51,200 nt of DNA from Verrucomicrobiota bacterium (lineage in GTDB: Bacteria; Verrucomicrobiota; Verrucomicrobiia; Verrucomicrobiales; Verrucomicrobiaceae). Of the stretch, positions 25,085 through 34,277 are shown in pieces (positions within the stretch are counted from its first letter, which is position 1; every line of letters starts with the position of its first letter). Below the pieces are notes generated by a model. The model had not been told where the DNA came from. It ran no database searches and saw only the letters and a list, made by a program, of their open reading frames with translations. A program made the translations under genes and the position numbers. The stretch is from NCBI GenBank assembly GCA_026397715.1, contig JAPLUN010000441.1:1-51200 (forward strand), given 5' to 3'.

Positions 25085-26815
25085 ATGAAACGCCTGAGCT
25101 TCCTGACGGTTCTCTTATTCACCACGGTTTGCCGCCTGCATGCGCTTGAGGTGCCACCCGGAGGCATGGATGTGCGTGGCGGATCTGCTCTGGAGGCATC
25201 TGCATCTGCGGCAGTTGGAAAAGTGGAGGATCTCGCGCTCGGAAAGCGGATCACCATCGCGCAGCCGGATGCGGCCAAGGCCTACGCGGCGCAGTTTACG
25301 GCGCCCGTGGCCGAGGGAATCGCGAAGGACGAGCGGGTGCTGGCGATCATCAAGGCGCGGGTCGTTGGCAATGCGGTCTCAGGGGAGGTCCAGGCGAAGT
25401 TGCAGCTGCGCAAAGCACCTTACACTTCGTTTGGAGACAGTGTCGGCGTGGACATCCATCGTGAGTGGACGGAGCAGCCGGTGACTTTTGTTTCCAGCGA
25501 AGCGATTCAGGCGGGCACGGCTGCCGTCGTGCTGCTGTGCGGACACAAGGAGCAGAGCATTGAGGTCGAAAGCATTCGCGTGCTCAAGTATCCGGCCACC
25601 ACCAATGTCAGCAGCTTCCCGCGGGCCAAGATGACCAAGCGAAGCTATCCAGGCCGTGAACCAGATGCGCCCTGGCGCAAGGCGGCGCTGGAACGCATCG
25701 AGCAGCACCGCAAGGCGGATCTCTCCATGATTGTCACTGGTGATGACGGCAAACCGGCGGCCAACACGGAGGTAAAACTCACCCTGCATCGTCATGCGTT
25801 CGAGTTTGGAACAGCGGTAGTGGCCAAGCGTTTCAGCGGTGAAAGCGAGGACGACAAGCGCTACCGCGAAATCATTGACCGGCTCTTCAGCATTGTGGTG
25901 TTTGAGAATGATTTGAAGGATGGCAACTGGTCGCCGGATTTTGATGAGAAACGCAAAACTCAACGGAATGCGGAGCTGAACCAGGCCTTTGCCTGGCTCG
26001 CGGAGCGCCACATTCCTGTGCGGGGACATTACCTGATGCAGGTGGCCACACCGTTCAATCTGCATGACATCAAAGACAGCACGGTCATTCGAGAGCGGAC
26101 GCTCGCGAGTGTGAGGGAGCGGCTGGAGTTTGTGAAAGACCGCGTGATTGAGTGGGATGTGATCAATCATCCCATCGCCTGGAACGGTGCGGACATGCTG
26201 AACAAGCGACCCGGCCTGGAACAGCTTGATCGTGACGTTTTCAAGCTGGCAAGATCCCTTACCCAGCTGCCTTTCTGCGTGAACGAGGATCAGGTGTTCC
26301 GCCCGGGGCCGCAATGTGATGACACGCTCACTTACATTGAGGCTCTGAACAAGGCGGGACTCACCGTGTATGGTCTAGGCAATCAGGCGCACTTTGATGC
26401 GAGTTACCTGCCTTCGCCGGAGCATCTGCTGGCGGTGACGGATCGCTTTTCCGAGGTGGTGCCGCATCAGTGCATCACCGAGTATGACGTCGTGACGACG
26501 GACGACGAAGAACTGGCAGCGGATTATACGCGCGATGTACTCATCGCGGTGTTCAGCCATCCGGCTTACACCAGCTTTCTGCTCTGGGGCTTTTGGGAAG
26601 GCTCTCACTGGAAACCTGCGGCCGCGTCCTGGAACAAGGACTGGAGCATTCGGAAACGCGGCGAAGTGCTGGAAGAATGGATCGGCCGCAGGTGGCATAC
26701 CGAAGTCACTTTGAAAACGAATGCCAAAGGCAGGGTGAAATGGCGCGGCTTCCCGGGCTGGTATGAAGTGCAGGCGACAGGCCACAAACCGGTCATTGCC
26801 AAGCCGACTTGGTGA
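25085..26815 (+). CDS. Exported GH10-like (endo-xylanase fold) protein lacking the usual acid/base Glu
   Basis: 576 residues. The signal peptide ends near LHA. An N-terminal beta-sandwich (about 20-190) precedes the barrel, which shows GH10 landmarks: FEFGTAVVAKRF at strand 1, VIEWDVINHP at strand 4 and HQCITEYDVV at strand 7. GH10 enzymes use Glu in WDVVNE as acid/base and Glu in ITELD as nucleophile. Here the nucleophile (Glu466) is kept but the acid/base position is His362. The protein may be non-catalytic or use another mechanism. A GGAGG at 25064-25068 can pair with CCTCC at 25077-25081 just before the ATG. Confidence 0.8.
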   Translation: MKRLSFLTVLLFTTVCRLHALEVPPGGMDVRGGSALEASASAAVGKVEDLALGKRITIAQPDAAKAYAAQFTAPVAEGIAKDERVLAIIKARVVGNAVSGEVQAKLQLRKAPYTSFGDSVGVDIHREWTEQPVTFVSSEAIQAGTAAVVLLCGHKEQSIEVESIRVLKYPATTNVSSFPRAKMTKRSYPGREPDAPWRKAALERIEQHRKADLSMIVTGDDGKPAANTEVKLTLHRHAFEFGTAVVAKRFSGESEDDKRYREIIDRLFSIVVFENDLKDGNWSPDFDEKRKTQRNAELNQAFAWLAERHIPVRGHYLMQVATPFNLHDIKDSTVIRERTLASVRERLEFVKDRVIEWDVINHPIAWNGADMLNKRPGLEQLDRDVFKLARSLTQLPFCVNEDQVFRPGPQCDDTLTYIEALNKAGLTVYGLGNQAHFDASYLPSPEHLLAVTDRFSEVVPHQCITEYDVVTTDDEELAADYTRDVLIAVFSHPAYTSFLLWGFWEGSHWKPAAASWNKDWSIRKRGEVLEEWIGRRWHTEVTLKTNAKGRVKWRGFPGWYEVQATGHKPVIAKPTW

Positions 26816-26941
26816 AACAAGTTCCATCAAGATCGTGATGCAGAATCTCGCAGCTGCGGTTCGCACCGACTCGCGTTGAATCTTTTTTCATGCGCAACCA
26901 ACACGGGATGGGTGGGTTTGACGGGAAACAAAACCCCGCTC

Positions 26942-27733
26942 ATGAACACCAAGATTCACCCTTTTCACATTCCGCTTAGCCGTCGCAAACTGCTGCACAG
27001 CCTGCTGCTGACCACCGGCGGGATCATCACCGGCAGCGTGTATGCCGAGGCGCTCACACTGACGCCGCGCGCGACGGAAGGGCCGTATTATCCCGATCAT
27101 CTGCCGCTCGATCAGGACAATGATCTCACCATGATCATCGGCGGGAAAGCTCCTGCGAGCGGGGTCGTGACAGAGTTCGGTGGACGGCTGCTGAATGTGG
27201 ATGGCAAGCCGATCCAAGATGCGGTGATCGAGCTTTGGCAGTCTGACAACAACGGCTGCTACATCCACAGCCGGGGCACGCAGCAGGGCAAGGAGCGCGA
27301 TCCACAGTTCCAAGGCTATGGGAAAATCGAAACCAACACCAAGGGTGAATATCGCTTCCGGACCATCCTGCCAGGTCTGTACACGGGTCGCACGCTGCAC
27401 TACCACATCCGCGTGAAGCAGAACGAAAAAAGCATGCTGACCACGCAGTTGTTTGCTGCGGGCATACCGCAGAATGACCGCGACGGCATCCTGCGCAGCA
27501 TGGGCACGGAGCAGCAACGTCTCTCTGTCATTCGCGAGTTCAAACCTATGAGTGCCGAGAGCAAGGAACTCGCGACCACCTGGGACATTGTGATTGGTCA
27601 CACGCCCGAAGAGCCGGATCAACGCGGTCGTGGTCCCGGAGGTCCGGGCGGACCACCTCCGCGCCGGCGTGAAAGCGCGGCAGTGAGTGATCGGGATATC
27701 CAAGATCTGGTCTTGGGCCCATCACCGTTCTAA
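26942..27733 (+). CDS. Exported intradiol ring-cleavage dioxygenase-like protein
   Basis: 263 residues from ATG 26942, chosen because the Tat-like signal SRRKLLHSLLLTTGG follows closely; an upstream in-frame ATG at 26876 adds 22 implausible residues. Family motifs are TEGPYYPDHLP, IELWQSDNNGCY, YRFRTILPGLY and HYHIRV, supplying the Tyr/Tyr/His/His ligands of the non-haem Fe(III). Known relatives cleave catechol or protocatechuate between the hydroxyls; exported members in these phyla lack assigned substrates. The C-terminus has a Gly/Pro/Arg-rich stretch. Its last 12 nt overlap the convergent Sir2 gene. Confidence 0.87.
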   Translation: MNTKIHPFHIPLSRRKLLHSLLLTTGGIITGSVYAEALTLTPRATEGPYYPDHLPLDQDNDLTMIIGGKAPASGVVTEFGGRLLNVDGKPIQDAVIELWQSDNNGCYIHSRGTQQGKERDPQFQGYGKIETNTKGEYRFRTILPGLYTGRTLHYHIRVKQNEKSMLTTQLFAAGIPQNDRDGILRSMGTEQQRLSVIREFKPMSAESKELATTWDIVIGHTPEEPDQRGRGPGGPGGPPPRRRESAAVSDRDIQDLVLGPSPF

Positions 27734-28456
27734 CCAGGCCTGCCTGTGCGTGTCCGACAGAAGCTGCTCAACGAACTTGGGCAGTTCCACGGACACAGGG
27801 CCGATGACGCGCTCACGGAACTGGCGTGAGATCTCGGTGCTTTCGATGTTGAATTCCACAAGGCGGCACGACTGGTTTTGCGCAGCTGTCTGGGCAAAGC
27901 CGGCGGCAGGGTAGACCACGCCGGATGTGCCGATGCAGAGAAAAATATCTGCGCTCTTCAAAGCATTCATGATGGTTTCCATCTCGAATGGGAACTCGCC
28001 AAACCAAACGATGTGCGGACGCATGCCGCCGATCTCGCCACAGGCACGGCAGCGGGTACCGGAGGACAGTTCTTTGCTCCAGGACAGAACAGCGCCGCAG
28101 CATTCGCAGCGGGCCTTGAGGAGCTCGCCGTGCATGTGGATGAGTTTTTCACTGCCAGCGCGTTCATGCAGATCGTCCACGTTTTGGGTGACGAGGAGAA
28201 ACCGGCCCTGCCATTCGCGCTCCAGACGGGCGAGGGCGAGATGACCTGCATTGGGCTCCACAGTGCTCAACGCGGCACGACGCAGGTTGTAAAAGTGATG
28301 AACGAGTTCGGGATCGCTTGCGAAACCTTCGGGCGAGGCAACCTCCTCAATACGATGACCTTCCCAAAGTCCATCTGCTCCGCGAAACGTCGGCACGCCG
28401 GATTCGGCGGACATGCCCGCGCCAGTGAGTACGACGATGTTTCGCTCCGCACTCAT
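27722..28456 (-). CDS. cobB: Sir2-family NAD-dependent protein deacylase (CobB type)
   Basis: 244 residues from ATG 28456, which overlaps the methyltransferase stop as ATGA. Motifs are [15 protein letters not shown] (NAD binding), [12 protein letters not shown], catalytic His in IHMHGEL, four zinc Cys (CECCG and CRACG), and [15 protein letters not shown] at HHFYNLRR matches the YxxR pair that in SIRT5-type and bacterial CobB enzymes favours succinyl or malonyl lysine, so desuccinylase activity is likely besides deacetylation. Cytoplasmic. Confidence 0.93.
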   Translation of the reverse strand: MSAERNIVVLTGAGMSAESGVPTFRGADGLWEGHRIEEVASPEGFASDPELVHHFYNLRRAALSTVEPNAGHLALARLEREWQGRFLLVTQNVDDLHERAGSEKLIHMHGELLKARCECCGAVLSWSKELSSGTRCRACGEIGGMRPHIVWFGEFPFEMETIMNALKSADIFLCIGTSGVVYPAAGFAQTAAQNQSCRLVEFNIESTEISRQFRERVIGPVSVELPKFVEQLLSDTHRQAWLER

Positions 28457-29031
28457 TTTTTGGGCTGACGCTGCCGCACACATTCAAACAAACACACGCC
28501 GGTGGCGACGGAGACATTGAGGCATTCGACTTTGCCGCCCATGGGAATCTTGACGAGGAAGTCGCAGTGCTCGCCGGTGAGGCGGCGCATGCCGGGGCCC
28601 TCGGCGCCCATGACAATGCCGATGCCGCCTTTGAGATCGAGATCGTAGAGGCTCTGCGTGGATTCATCCGCAGTGCCGACGAGCCAGACGCCAAGTTCTT
28701 TGAGCTTGTCCATGGCGCGCACCAGATTGGTGACGCGGATGAGAGGTATGTTTTCCGCGCCGCCGCAGGCCACGCGGACGACGGTCTCGGTGATGGGCGC
28801 GGTTTTGTCCTTGGGCATGATCACGGCGCAGACACCTGCGGCATCGGCGGTGCGCAGGCAGGCACCGAGATTGTGCGGGTCCTGCACGCAGTCGAGGATC
28901 AGGACGAGCGGGCTGGTCTTGCCTTCGAGAATCGCGGGGATGTCTCCTTCTTCATAGACACGAACGTGATTGTCAGAACGGGAGTGGCGGTTCTGGCGGG
29001 CGACGGGTTGTTCGGGACGGTTGGGGCGCAT
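28453..29031 (-). CDS. rlmB: TrmH/SpoU-family rRNA 2'-O-methyltransferase (RlmB-like, short)
   Basis: 192 residues from ATG 29031 (an in-frame TTG at 29070 gives 13 more). SPOUT motifs are [31 protein letters not shown] and the knot motif [17 protein letters not shown]. RlmB methylates G2251 of 23S rRNA. Typical RlmB has about 245 residues with an N-terminal L30e-like RNA-binding domain; here that is replaced by roughly 35 basic residues. The assignment to RlmB rather than another TrmH-family enzyme is by similarity of the catalytic domain only. Confidence 0.85.
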   Translation of the reverse strand: MRPNRPEQPVARQNRHSRSDNHVRVYEEGDIPAILEGKTSPLVLILDCVQDPHNLGACLRTADAAGVCAVIMPKDKTAPITETVVRVACGGAENIPLIRVTNLVRAMDKLKELGVWLVGTADESTQSLYDLDLKGGIGIVMGAEGPGMRRLTGEHCDFLVKIPMGGKVECLNVSVATGVCLFECVRQRQPKK

Positions 29032-29110
29032 GTGTTTCCCGACAGTGTGCCGTGAAAGGGGGTTTGGCAAAATGATAGAAGCAGCGGCTTGCAGGCTGTG
29101 TGAAGTGGCG

Positions 29111-29117
29111 GGAGGAG
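29111..29117 (+). promoter_or_regulatory. Ribosome binding site deciding the start at 29124
   Basis: GGAGGAG lies 6 nt before ATG 29124, a near-ideal Shine-Dalgarno. The earlier in-frame ATG at 29100 has none and would place this site inside the gene, so 29124 is the better start. Confidence 0.8.
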
Positions 29118-29123
29118 TTTGGC

Positions 29124-29777
29124 ATGAAGATTATCCTCAAGCGCTGGTGGGTATGGCTCGCTGTTTTGGCCGTGGCGGGGACTGGCCTCGTCTTTGGCAG
29201 CGAGTGGTGGGTCGCTGAGAGAGCGAAAGGCCGGTGCCTTGATGATGTCAATGCAATGCCAGAAGCTCCCGTAGCCCTGGTGCTGGGCACCGCCGCACAT
29301 GTGGCAGGAGGCTGGTCCAACTATTTTTTCAAATACCGGATGGAGGCTGCGGCGGCACTCTTCAAAGCGGGCAAGGTCAAAGCGCTGATCGTCAGCGGTG
29401 ACAACGGCACGCACAGCTACGATGAACCCACGGACATGAAGCTTGCGCTGATGAAGCTGGGGGTGCCAGGAGAGAAGATCGTGTGTGACTATGCCGGATT
29501 TCGCACGCTGGACTCGGTGGTGCGGGCCAAGGAGGTCTTTGGTCAGCAGCGCATGATTTTTGTTTCACAGCGATTTCACAATGCGCGGGCCATTTATCTG
29601 GCGCGTGCTTTTGGGATAGAAGCGTACGGGCTGGATGCCAAGGACGTGCCGGTGGCCCTTTCTGTGAAGACTTTTCTGCGGGAGAAACTGGCCTGCGTCA
29701 AAGCGGTGCTAGATGTGAATGTGCTCGGCACCAAGCCGAGGTTTCTTGGTGAGAAGGTGAGAGTGCCGCTGGAGTAA
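29124..29777 (+). CDS. SanA/YdcF-like DUF218 membrane protein
   Basis: 217 residues. One N-terminal TM helix ([18 protein letters not shown]) anchors a DUF218 domain: [64 protein letters not shown]. This is the SanA signature set; SanA in enterics affects envelope permeability (vancomycin exclusion at high temperature). Biochemical activity is unknown. Its stop and the dnaE stop are one nt apart and convergent, with no terminator between. Confidence 0.88.
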   Translation: MKIILKRWWVWLAVLAVAGTGLVFGSEWWVAERAKGRCLDDVNAMPEAPVALVLGTAAHVAGGWSNYFFKYRMEAAAALFKAGKVKALIVSGDNGTHSYDEPTDMKLALMKLGVPGEKIVCDYAGFRTLDSVVRAKEVFGQQRMIFVSQRFHNARAIYLARAFGIEAYGLDAKDVPVALSVKTFLREKLACVKAVLDVNVLGTKPRFLGEKVRVPLE

Positions 29778-29778
29778 A

Positions 29779-32700
29779 TCACAACCAGACCGTGAGCGCA
29801 CGACGCAGATCGGGACTCGGAGTGACTCGAAAGCTTTCATCGAGTTCGAGCCGGGCTTTGTGGCCGTTCCTGGAGATTTCGAGGAAGACGGGCAGCGTGC
29901 CAGGGTGCGCAATCAACACCTCATGAATGCGTTCAAGATCCGTCTCGTCATGAGTGCCGTTGAGTTTTAAGACAACAGGTTTCGGTGGAGCGAGCGGCTT
30001 CGGCGGTGGTGGCTCGGAAGGATCGGGTTCGCCGGCATTGCGTGGTTTGGCGGCCTTGGGCTTGAGCGGCTGCGCACTGTTCATGGTGACGCGGTTGCCG
30101 TCGGTTTTCTGGTCTTTGCTGACACGAATGCGGAGGCCGAGCACGGCGCCATTGGCCAGAACATCCTTCGTTTTTTCGTAGTCATCGCTCCAGCACATCA
30201 TCTCGATCTGGCCGGTAAAGTCTTCAAACTTGAAGGTAGCGAAGGGGCGGTTGTCCTTCTTGGAGTAGCGCACTTCGAGCTGGCTGAGGATTCCGGCGAT
30301 GGAGTGCGAGCTCGCTTTTTCCTTGGTATCGATATCCGGAATGGAGGCGATCTTGATGATTTTGGAAGAATCAAAATGCCCGCGGTAGCTGTCCAGCGGA
30401 TGGCCGCTGACATAAAAGCCGAGCAGTTCTTTTTCAAAGGCGAGAACCTCATCCGTGCTCCATACGATGGAGGGAGCTGAAGCTTCGTTCTTTTTGGATT
30501 TGGGCTGCGCGAGTTCGAAGTCATCAAAGAGACCGCCCTGGCCTGCTTTTTTGTCCTTCTGCATCGAGGCTGCGGAAGCGAGCACCTGCTCGAGCTTGGC
30601 GAACATCACGGCGCGCGGCTCTTTGGTGAAGTCAAAGGCACCCGCTTTGACGAGGGACTCCATGAGCTTCTTGTTCACTGCGCGGTTGTCGAGACGTGCT
30701 GCGAAATCTTCGAGACTGGTGTAAAGACCGTTCTTCTCACGTTCGGCGATGGCGGCTTCCATGGCACCTTCACCGACGTTCTTGATGGCGCTGAGTCCGT
30801 AGCGGATGGCGTTTGGCACGTCCTCTTCGGTTTCAAACCGCTCAGGAGCGAACTTGAGCGAGGACTTGTTGACGTCCGGCGGCAGCACCTTGATGCCCAT
30901 TTCAAAGCACTCGCTGACGAAGTTGGCGATCTTGTCAGGATTGCTGATTTCATAGCTGAGCACCGCCGCCATGAACTCAACGGGATAGTTTGCCTTCAGG
31001 TAGGCCGTGCGATACGTGACGATTCCGTAGGCGGCGGAGTGCGACTTGTTGAAGCCGTATTGCGCGAATTTTTCGAGCAAGTCGAAGATGGAGTTCGCGA
31101 GCTTGGCCTGGATGTCGTTCGTCTTGAGGCAGCCCTCCACGAAGATGAGACGCTGGCGGGCCATCTCTGCGGCGTCCTTTTTACCCATCGCTCGGCGGAG
31201 CAAGTCAGCTTGTCCGAGTGAGAAGCCGGCGAGCAAGTTCGCGGCCTGCATGACCTGCTCCTGGTAGACCAGAATGCCGTAGGTCTCCTTGGAAATTTTT
31301 TCCAGCAGCGGATGCGGGTAGTCCACCTTCTCCTCACCTTTCTTACGCTTGATGTAGTCCGGAATAAACTGCATCGGGCCGGGACGATACAGCGCCAGAA
31401 TAGCGATGATTTCCTCAATGGTGTCAGGACCGAGCTGTTTGCAGGTGTTGACCATGCCACCCGATTCCATCTGGAAGACGGCGACCGTTTCGCCGCGTTT
31501 GATAAGATCGAAGGTCTTGGTGTCTTCGAGGGGGGCATCGGCTACTCTGAAGCCGGGGACGCGCTTGTGAATCCAGTACTCGGCTTCGTGGATCACCGTC
31601 AGCGTTTTGAGGCCGAGGAAGTCCATCTTGAGCATGCCCAGCTCGGTGAGCGGCTTCATCGCATACTGCGAAAGGATGGCGTCTTCCTTGTCTCGCGTAA
31701 GAGCGATGAAGTTGTCGAGCCGGCGATCACCAATGACGACACCGGCGGCGTGAACGCCCGTGCCGCGGGTGAGGCCTTCGAGGAAGGTGGCATGCCGCCA
31801 GAGCTCCTGCGCATTGCCGTCGGACTCGAGCTTCGCGGCGAGATCGGGGTTTTTCTTCACCGACTCCTCCAGGTCGATGTTCAACTCGTTCGGAATCATC
31901 TTCGACAACGCGTCGCTGTCGCCGTAGCTCCAGCCCATGACGCGACCGACGTCACGGATGACCGACTTGGCCCCCATGGTGCCGAAGGTGATGATATGGC
32001 AGACGCTGAGGTCGCCGTATTTTTCGCGGACGTATTGAATGACCTCCGGACGGCGTGTCTGGCAGAAGTCGATATCGATATCGGGAGGGCTGACGCGCTC
32101 GGGATTGAGGAATCGTTCGAACACGAGTTCGAAGCGGAGTGGATCGATGTCGGTGATGCCAAGGCAGAAGGCGACGAGAGAACCGGCGGCAGAACCACGA
32201 CCGGGACCGACGGGGATGTCGTGCTCACGGGCCCAGTTGATGAAGTCCCAGACGATGAGGAAGTAGCTGGTAAAGTTCTTCTCTTTCAGCAAGGCGAGCT
32301 CCACCTCCATGCGATGGTGGAGCACTTCGTCATTGAGCGCGCGATCGCGGCCATAGCGGTCTGCGAGACCATCCATGGTCAGCTTGCGCAGGTATTCATT
32401 GCGGTCCCCGCCGTCGGGCATGGGATACTGCGGGTAGCGCTCGATGCTGGTGGAATCGAGGTGGATCTTCAGATCGCAGCGTTCGGCGATTTCGAGGGTG
32501 GCATCGCAGGCTTCCGGCACTTCGGAGAACAGGGCGCGCATTTCCTCGGCGGTCTTGAAATAGACCTCCGGGGAGTAGGTCATGCGGTTCTGATCGTAGA
32601 TGCTGGCACCCGTGCCGATGCAGATCATGATGTCGTGGGACTCGTGATCGCTGCGGTTGAGGAAGTGGACGTCGTTGGTGGCGACGGTCTTGAGATCGTA

Positions 32701-33294
32701 CTGCTTGCCCCACTCGATCATCTGGCGCGCGCTCTTGCGCTGGGCCTCCATGTTGTGATCCTGGATTTCGAGGTAGAAGTTTTCGGGGCCGAAGATGTCG
32801 CGAAATTCCAGCAGGCTTTTTTCCGCCTCGTCCTTGCGGTCGGAGAGGAGGAGTTCGTTGATTTCGCCGTTGATGCAGCCGCTGAGGCAAATGAGGCCCT
32901 TGGCGTGCTCGCGCAGGGCGTCTTTGTCCACGCGGGGCTTGTACCACTGGCCGTCGAGGTGGCCTTTGGTGATGAGCTTGGAGAGATTTTCGAAGCCTTC
33001 GTTGCTGGAGGCGAGCAGCGTGAGATGCGAAGAGCGCTTGCGGCCTGGCACTTCGTTTTTGTCCATCATGGAGCCGGGAGCGAGGTAGGCCTCGCAGCCG
33101 ATGATGCTCTTCACTTTGGCCTTTTTGGCGGCCATGTAAAAGTCGATGGCGCCGTAGAGATTGCCATGGTCTGTCATGGCCACGGCAGGCATGTTCAGCT
33201 CCTTCACGCGTTTCATGAGCGCATCGATGCGCACAGCGCCGTCTAGCAGCGAGTATTCGGTGTGGAGATGGAGATGGACGAAGGAATCTGACAT
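29779..33294 (-). CDS. dnaE: DNA polymerase III alpha subunit
   Basis: 1171 residues from ATG 33294, chosen because MSDSFVHLHLHTEYSLLDG is the classic start; the frame extends 29 codons upstream without protein character. Order: PHP domain (HLHLHTEYSLLDG, MTDHGNLYG), polymerase palm with catalytic Asp pair in PPDIDIDFCQTRRPE and a third in KMDFLGLKTL, then thumb and fingers (KSHSAAYGIVTYRTAYLK), helix-hairpin-helix, OB fold (SIAGILSQLEVRYSKKDN) and a tail. Length and domains fit DnaE1, the main replicative polymerase. A 644-codon open frame on the opposite strand is a shadow. Confidence 0.97.
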   Translation of the reverse strand: MSDSFVHLHLHTEYSLLDGAVRIDALMKRVKELNMPAVAMTDHGNLYGAIDFYMAAKKAKVKSIIGCEAYLAPGSMMDKNEVPGRKRSSHLTLLASSNEGFENLSKLITKGHLDGQWYKPRVDKDALREHAKGLICLSGCINGEINELLLSDRKDEAEKSLLEFRDIFGPENFYLEIQDHNMEAQRKSARQMIEWGKQYDLKTVATNDVHFLNRSDHESHDIMICIGTGASIYDQNRMTYSPEVYFKTAEEMRALFSEVPEACDATLEIAERCDLKIHLDSTSIERYPQYPMPDGGDRNEYLRKLTMDGLADRYGRDRALNDEVLHHRMEVELALLKEKNFTSYFLIVWDFINWAREHDIPVGPGRGSAAGSLVAFCLGITDIDPLRFELVFERFLNPERVSPPDIDIDFCQTRRPEVIQYVREKYGDLSVCHIITFGTMGAKSVIRDVGRVMGWSYGDSDALSKMIPNELNIDLEESVKKNPDLAAKLESDGNAQELWRHATFLEGLTRGTGVHAAGVVIGDRRLDNFIALTRDKEDAILSQYAMKPLTELGMLKMDFLGLKTLTVIHEAEYWIHKRVPGFRVADAPLEDTKTFDLIKRGETVAVFQMESGGMVNTCKQLGPDTIEEIIAILALYRPGPMQFIPDYIKRKKGEEKVDYPHPLLEKISKETYGILVYQEQVMQAANLLAGFSLGQADLLRRAMGKKDAAEMARQRLIFVEGCLKTNDIQAKLANSIFDLLEKFAQYGFNKSHSAAYGIVTYRTAYLKANYPVEFMAAVLSYEISNPDKIANFVSECFEMGIKVLPPDVNKSSLKFAPERFETEEDVPNAIRYGLSAIKNVGEGAMEAAIAEREKNGLYTSLEDFAARLDNRAVNKKLMESLVKAGAFDFTKEPRAVMFAKLEQVLASAASMQKDKKAGQGGLFDDFELAQPKSKKNEASAPSIVWSTDEVLAFEKELLGFYVSGHPLDSYRGHFDSSKIIKIASIPDIDTKEKASSHSIAGILSQLEVRYSKKDNRPFATFKFEDFTGQIEMMCWSDDYEKTKDVLANGAVLGLRIRVSKDQKTDGNRVTMNSAQPLKPKAAKPRNAGEPDPSEPPPPKPLAPPKPVVLKLNGTHDETDLERIHEVLIAHPGTLPVFLEISRNGHKARLELDESFRVTPSPDLRRALTVWL

Positions 33295-33346
33295 GCGGCG
33301 GGGGACAGGATTAACCCCGCTTCGAAGGCATGAAAGAGGTAGTTTT

Positions 33347-34078
33347 TCACATTTTTCCAGCACCGGGCTTTCGGTGCGCACGATGGTGGTGGCGGTAGTG
33401 GCTCAGCAGCAGCCAGCCGGTGATGATCACGATGCAAGCCAAGGAGATTGTGATGATGAGATAGATGTTATTGCCCTTGGAGGCCAGGGTGCTGGGTGGC
33501 GTGACAGCAGCTGCGGCCACCTGGAGCTGGAAGGGACGGCTTGTCTCTCCCGGGAATATCACCTGGGGACGAAGTTCGGACTTTCCCGCCATGGAGTGCA
33601 GCAGGATCAGGCTGGTATTGGCATCTTTGGCAAAATCGACCTGGAATGTGGTGGAATTTGCCGGCAACCGGCCGCTGGCGGTGGCGAGGATGTGAACTTC
33701 CTGGGTGTCTGCCTTGAGGGGGGTGTTGTCAGCACCGTCCATGGCCTGAATTTTGCAGGCGGGAAGGATGGTTTTTCCTCCATCGAAGAGCAACCCAAGC
33801 GCACTAGCTAGGTATTGCTGCGCTTTTTCATGGGTCGCGGCGACCTGATCGGGCGTCTGCTCCAGGTACCATGAGGCCGGTACGGGCGGCAGGGAGGTGG
33901 GATCTGAGGCGAGAAAGGTGCGTGGATCGACATTGATGCGCAGCGTGTAGCCGCCTGTAGAGTCGAATTCCGCCTCGACAGTCATATTCGGCACCAGATG
34001 CGCACGCACGATGCTGGCGACAGCCCAAAAAGTCAGAAAGACGACGCCGATGATTCTTCTGCTAAAAAACCGATGCAT
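33347..34078 (-). CDS. Hypothetical exported protein with C-terminal membrane anchor
   Basis: 243 residues from ATG 34078 (the open frame continues upstream through the divergent cyclase gene as a shadow). N-terminal signal MHRFFSRRIIGVVFLTFWAVASIVRA; an extracytoplasmic domain of about 185 residues starting LVPNMTVEAEFDSTGGYTLRINVDP; one C-terminal TM (NIYLIITISLACIVIITGWL) and a His-rich cytosolic tail (HYRHHHRAHRK). No family recognised. It is 52 nt upstream of dnaE on the same strand. Confidence 0.7.
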   Translation of the reverse strand: MHRFFSRRIIGVVFLTFWAVASIVRAHLVPNMTVEAEFDSTGGYTLRINVDPRTFLASDPTSLPPVPASWYLEQTPDQVAATHEKAQQYLASALGLLFDGGKTILPACKIQAMDGADNTPLKADTQEVHILATASGRLPANSTTFQVDFAKDANTSLILLHSMAGKSELRPQVIFPGETSRPFQLQVAAAAVTPPSTLASKGNNIYLIITISLACIVIITGWLLLSHYRHHHRAHRKPGAGKM

Positions 34079-34224
34079 CCACCATGGTGGAGGTGCCTGC
34101 GGCAATGGCAAATATATCGTCGCGTCCAGCCATAAACGCGGTGAAATTAAGAGTTGATTTTCAAGATGCCGCAATGCTTTCGAAAGAACCTGCGAAAAAC
34201 CTTGTAGCAAGAAGACGACCGCGC

Positions 34225-34253
34225 TTGACTTGCGGCCTGTAAATTGCTTCAAA
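34225..34253 (+). promoter_or_regulatory. Candidate sigma-70 promoter of the FHA-cyclase gene
   Basis: TTGACT at 34225-34230, a 17-nt spacer, then TTCAAA at 34248-34253, 24 nt before the ATG at 34278. The -35 is good and the -10 weak. It lies in the 199-bp gap between divergent genes. Confidence 0.3.
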
Positions 34254-34277
34254 AGAGCAATCAGTTTAACTACTTTC

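Noticed and set aside
31312..33246. 644-codon plus-strand open frame
   Set aside because: Entirely antisense to dnaE, with Val/Ala/Glu/Gly-rich shadow composition and no recognisable motif.
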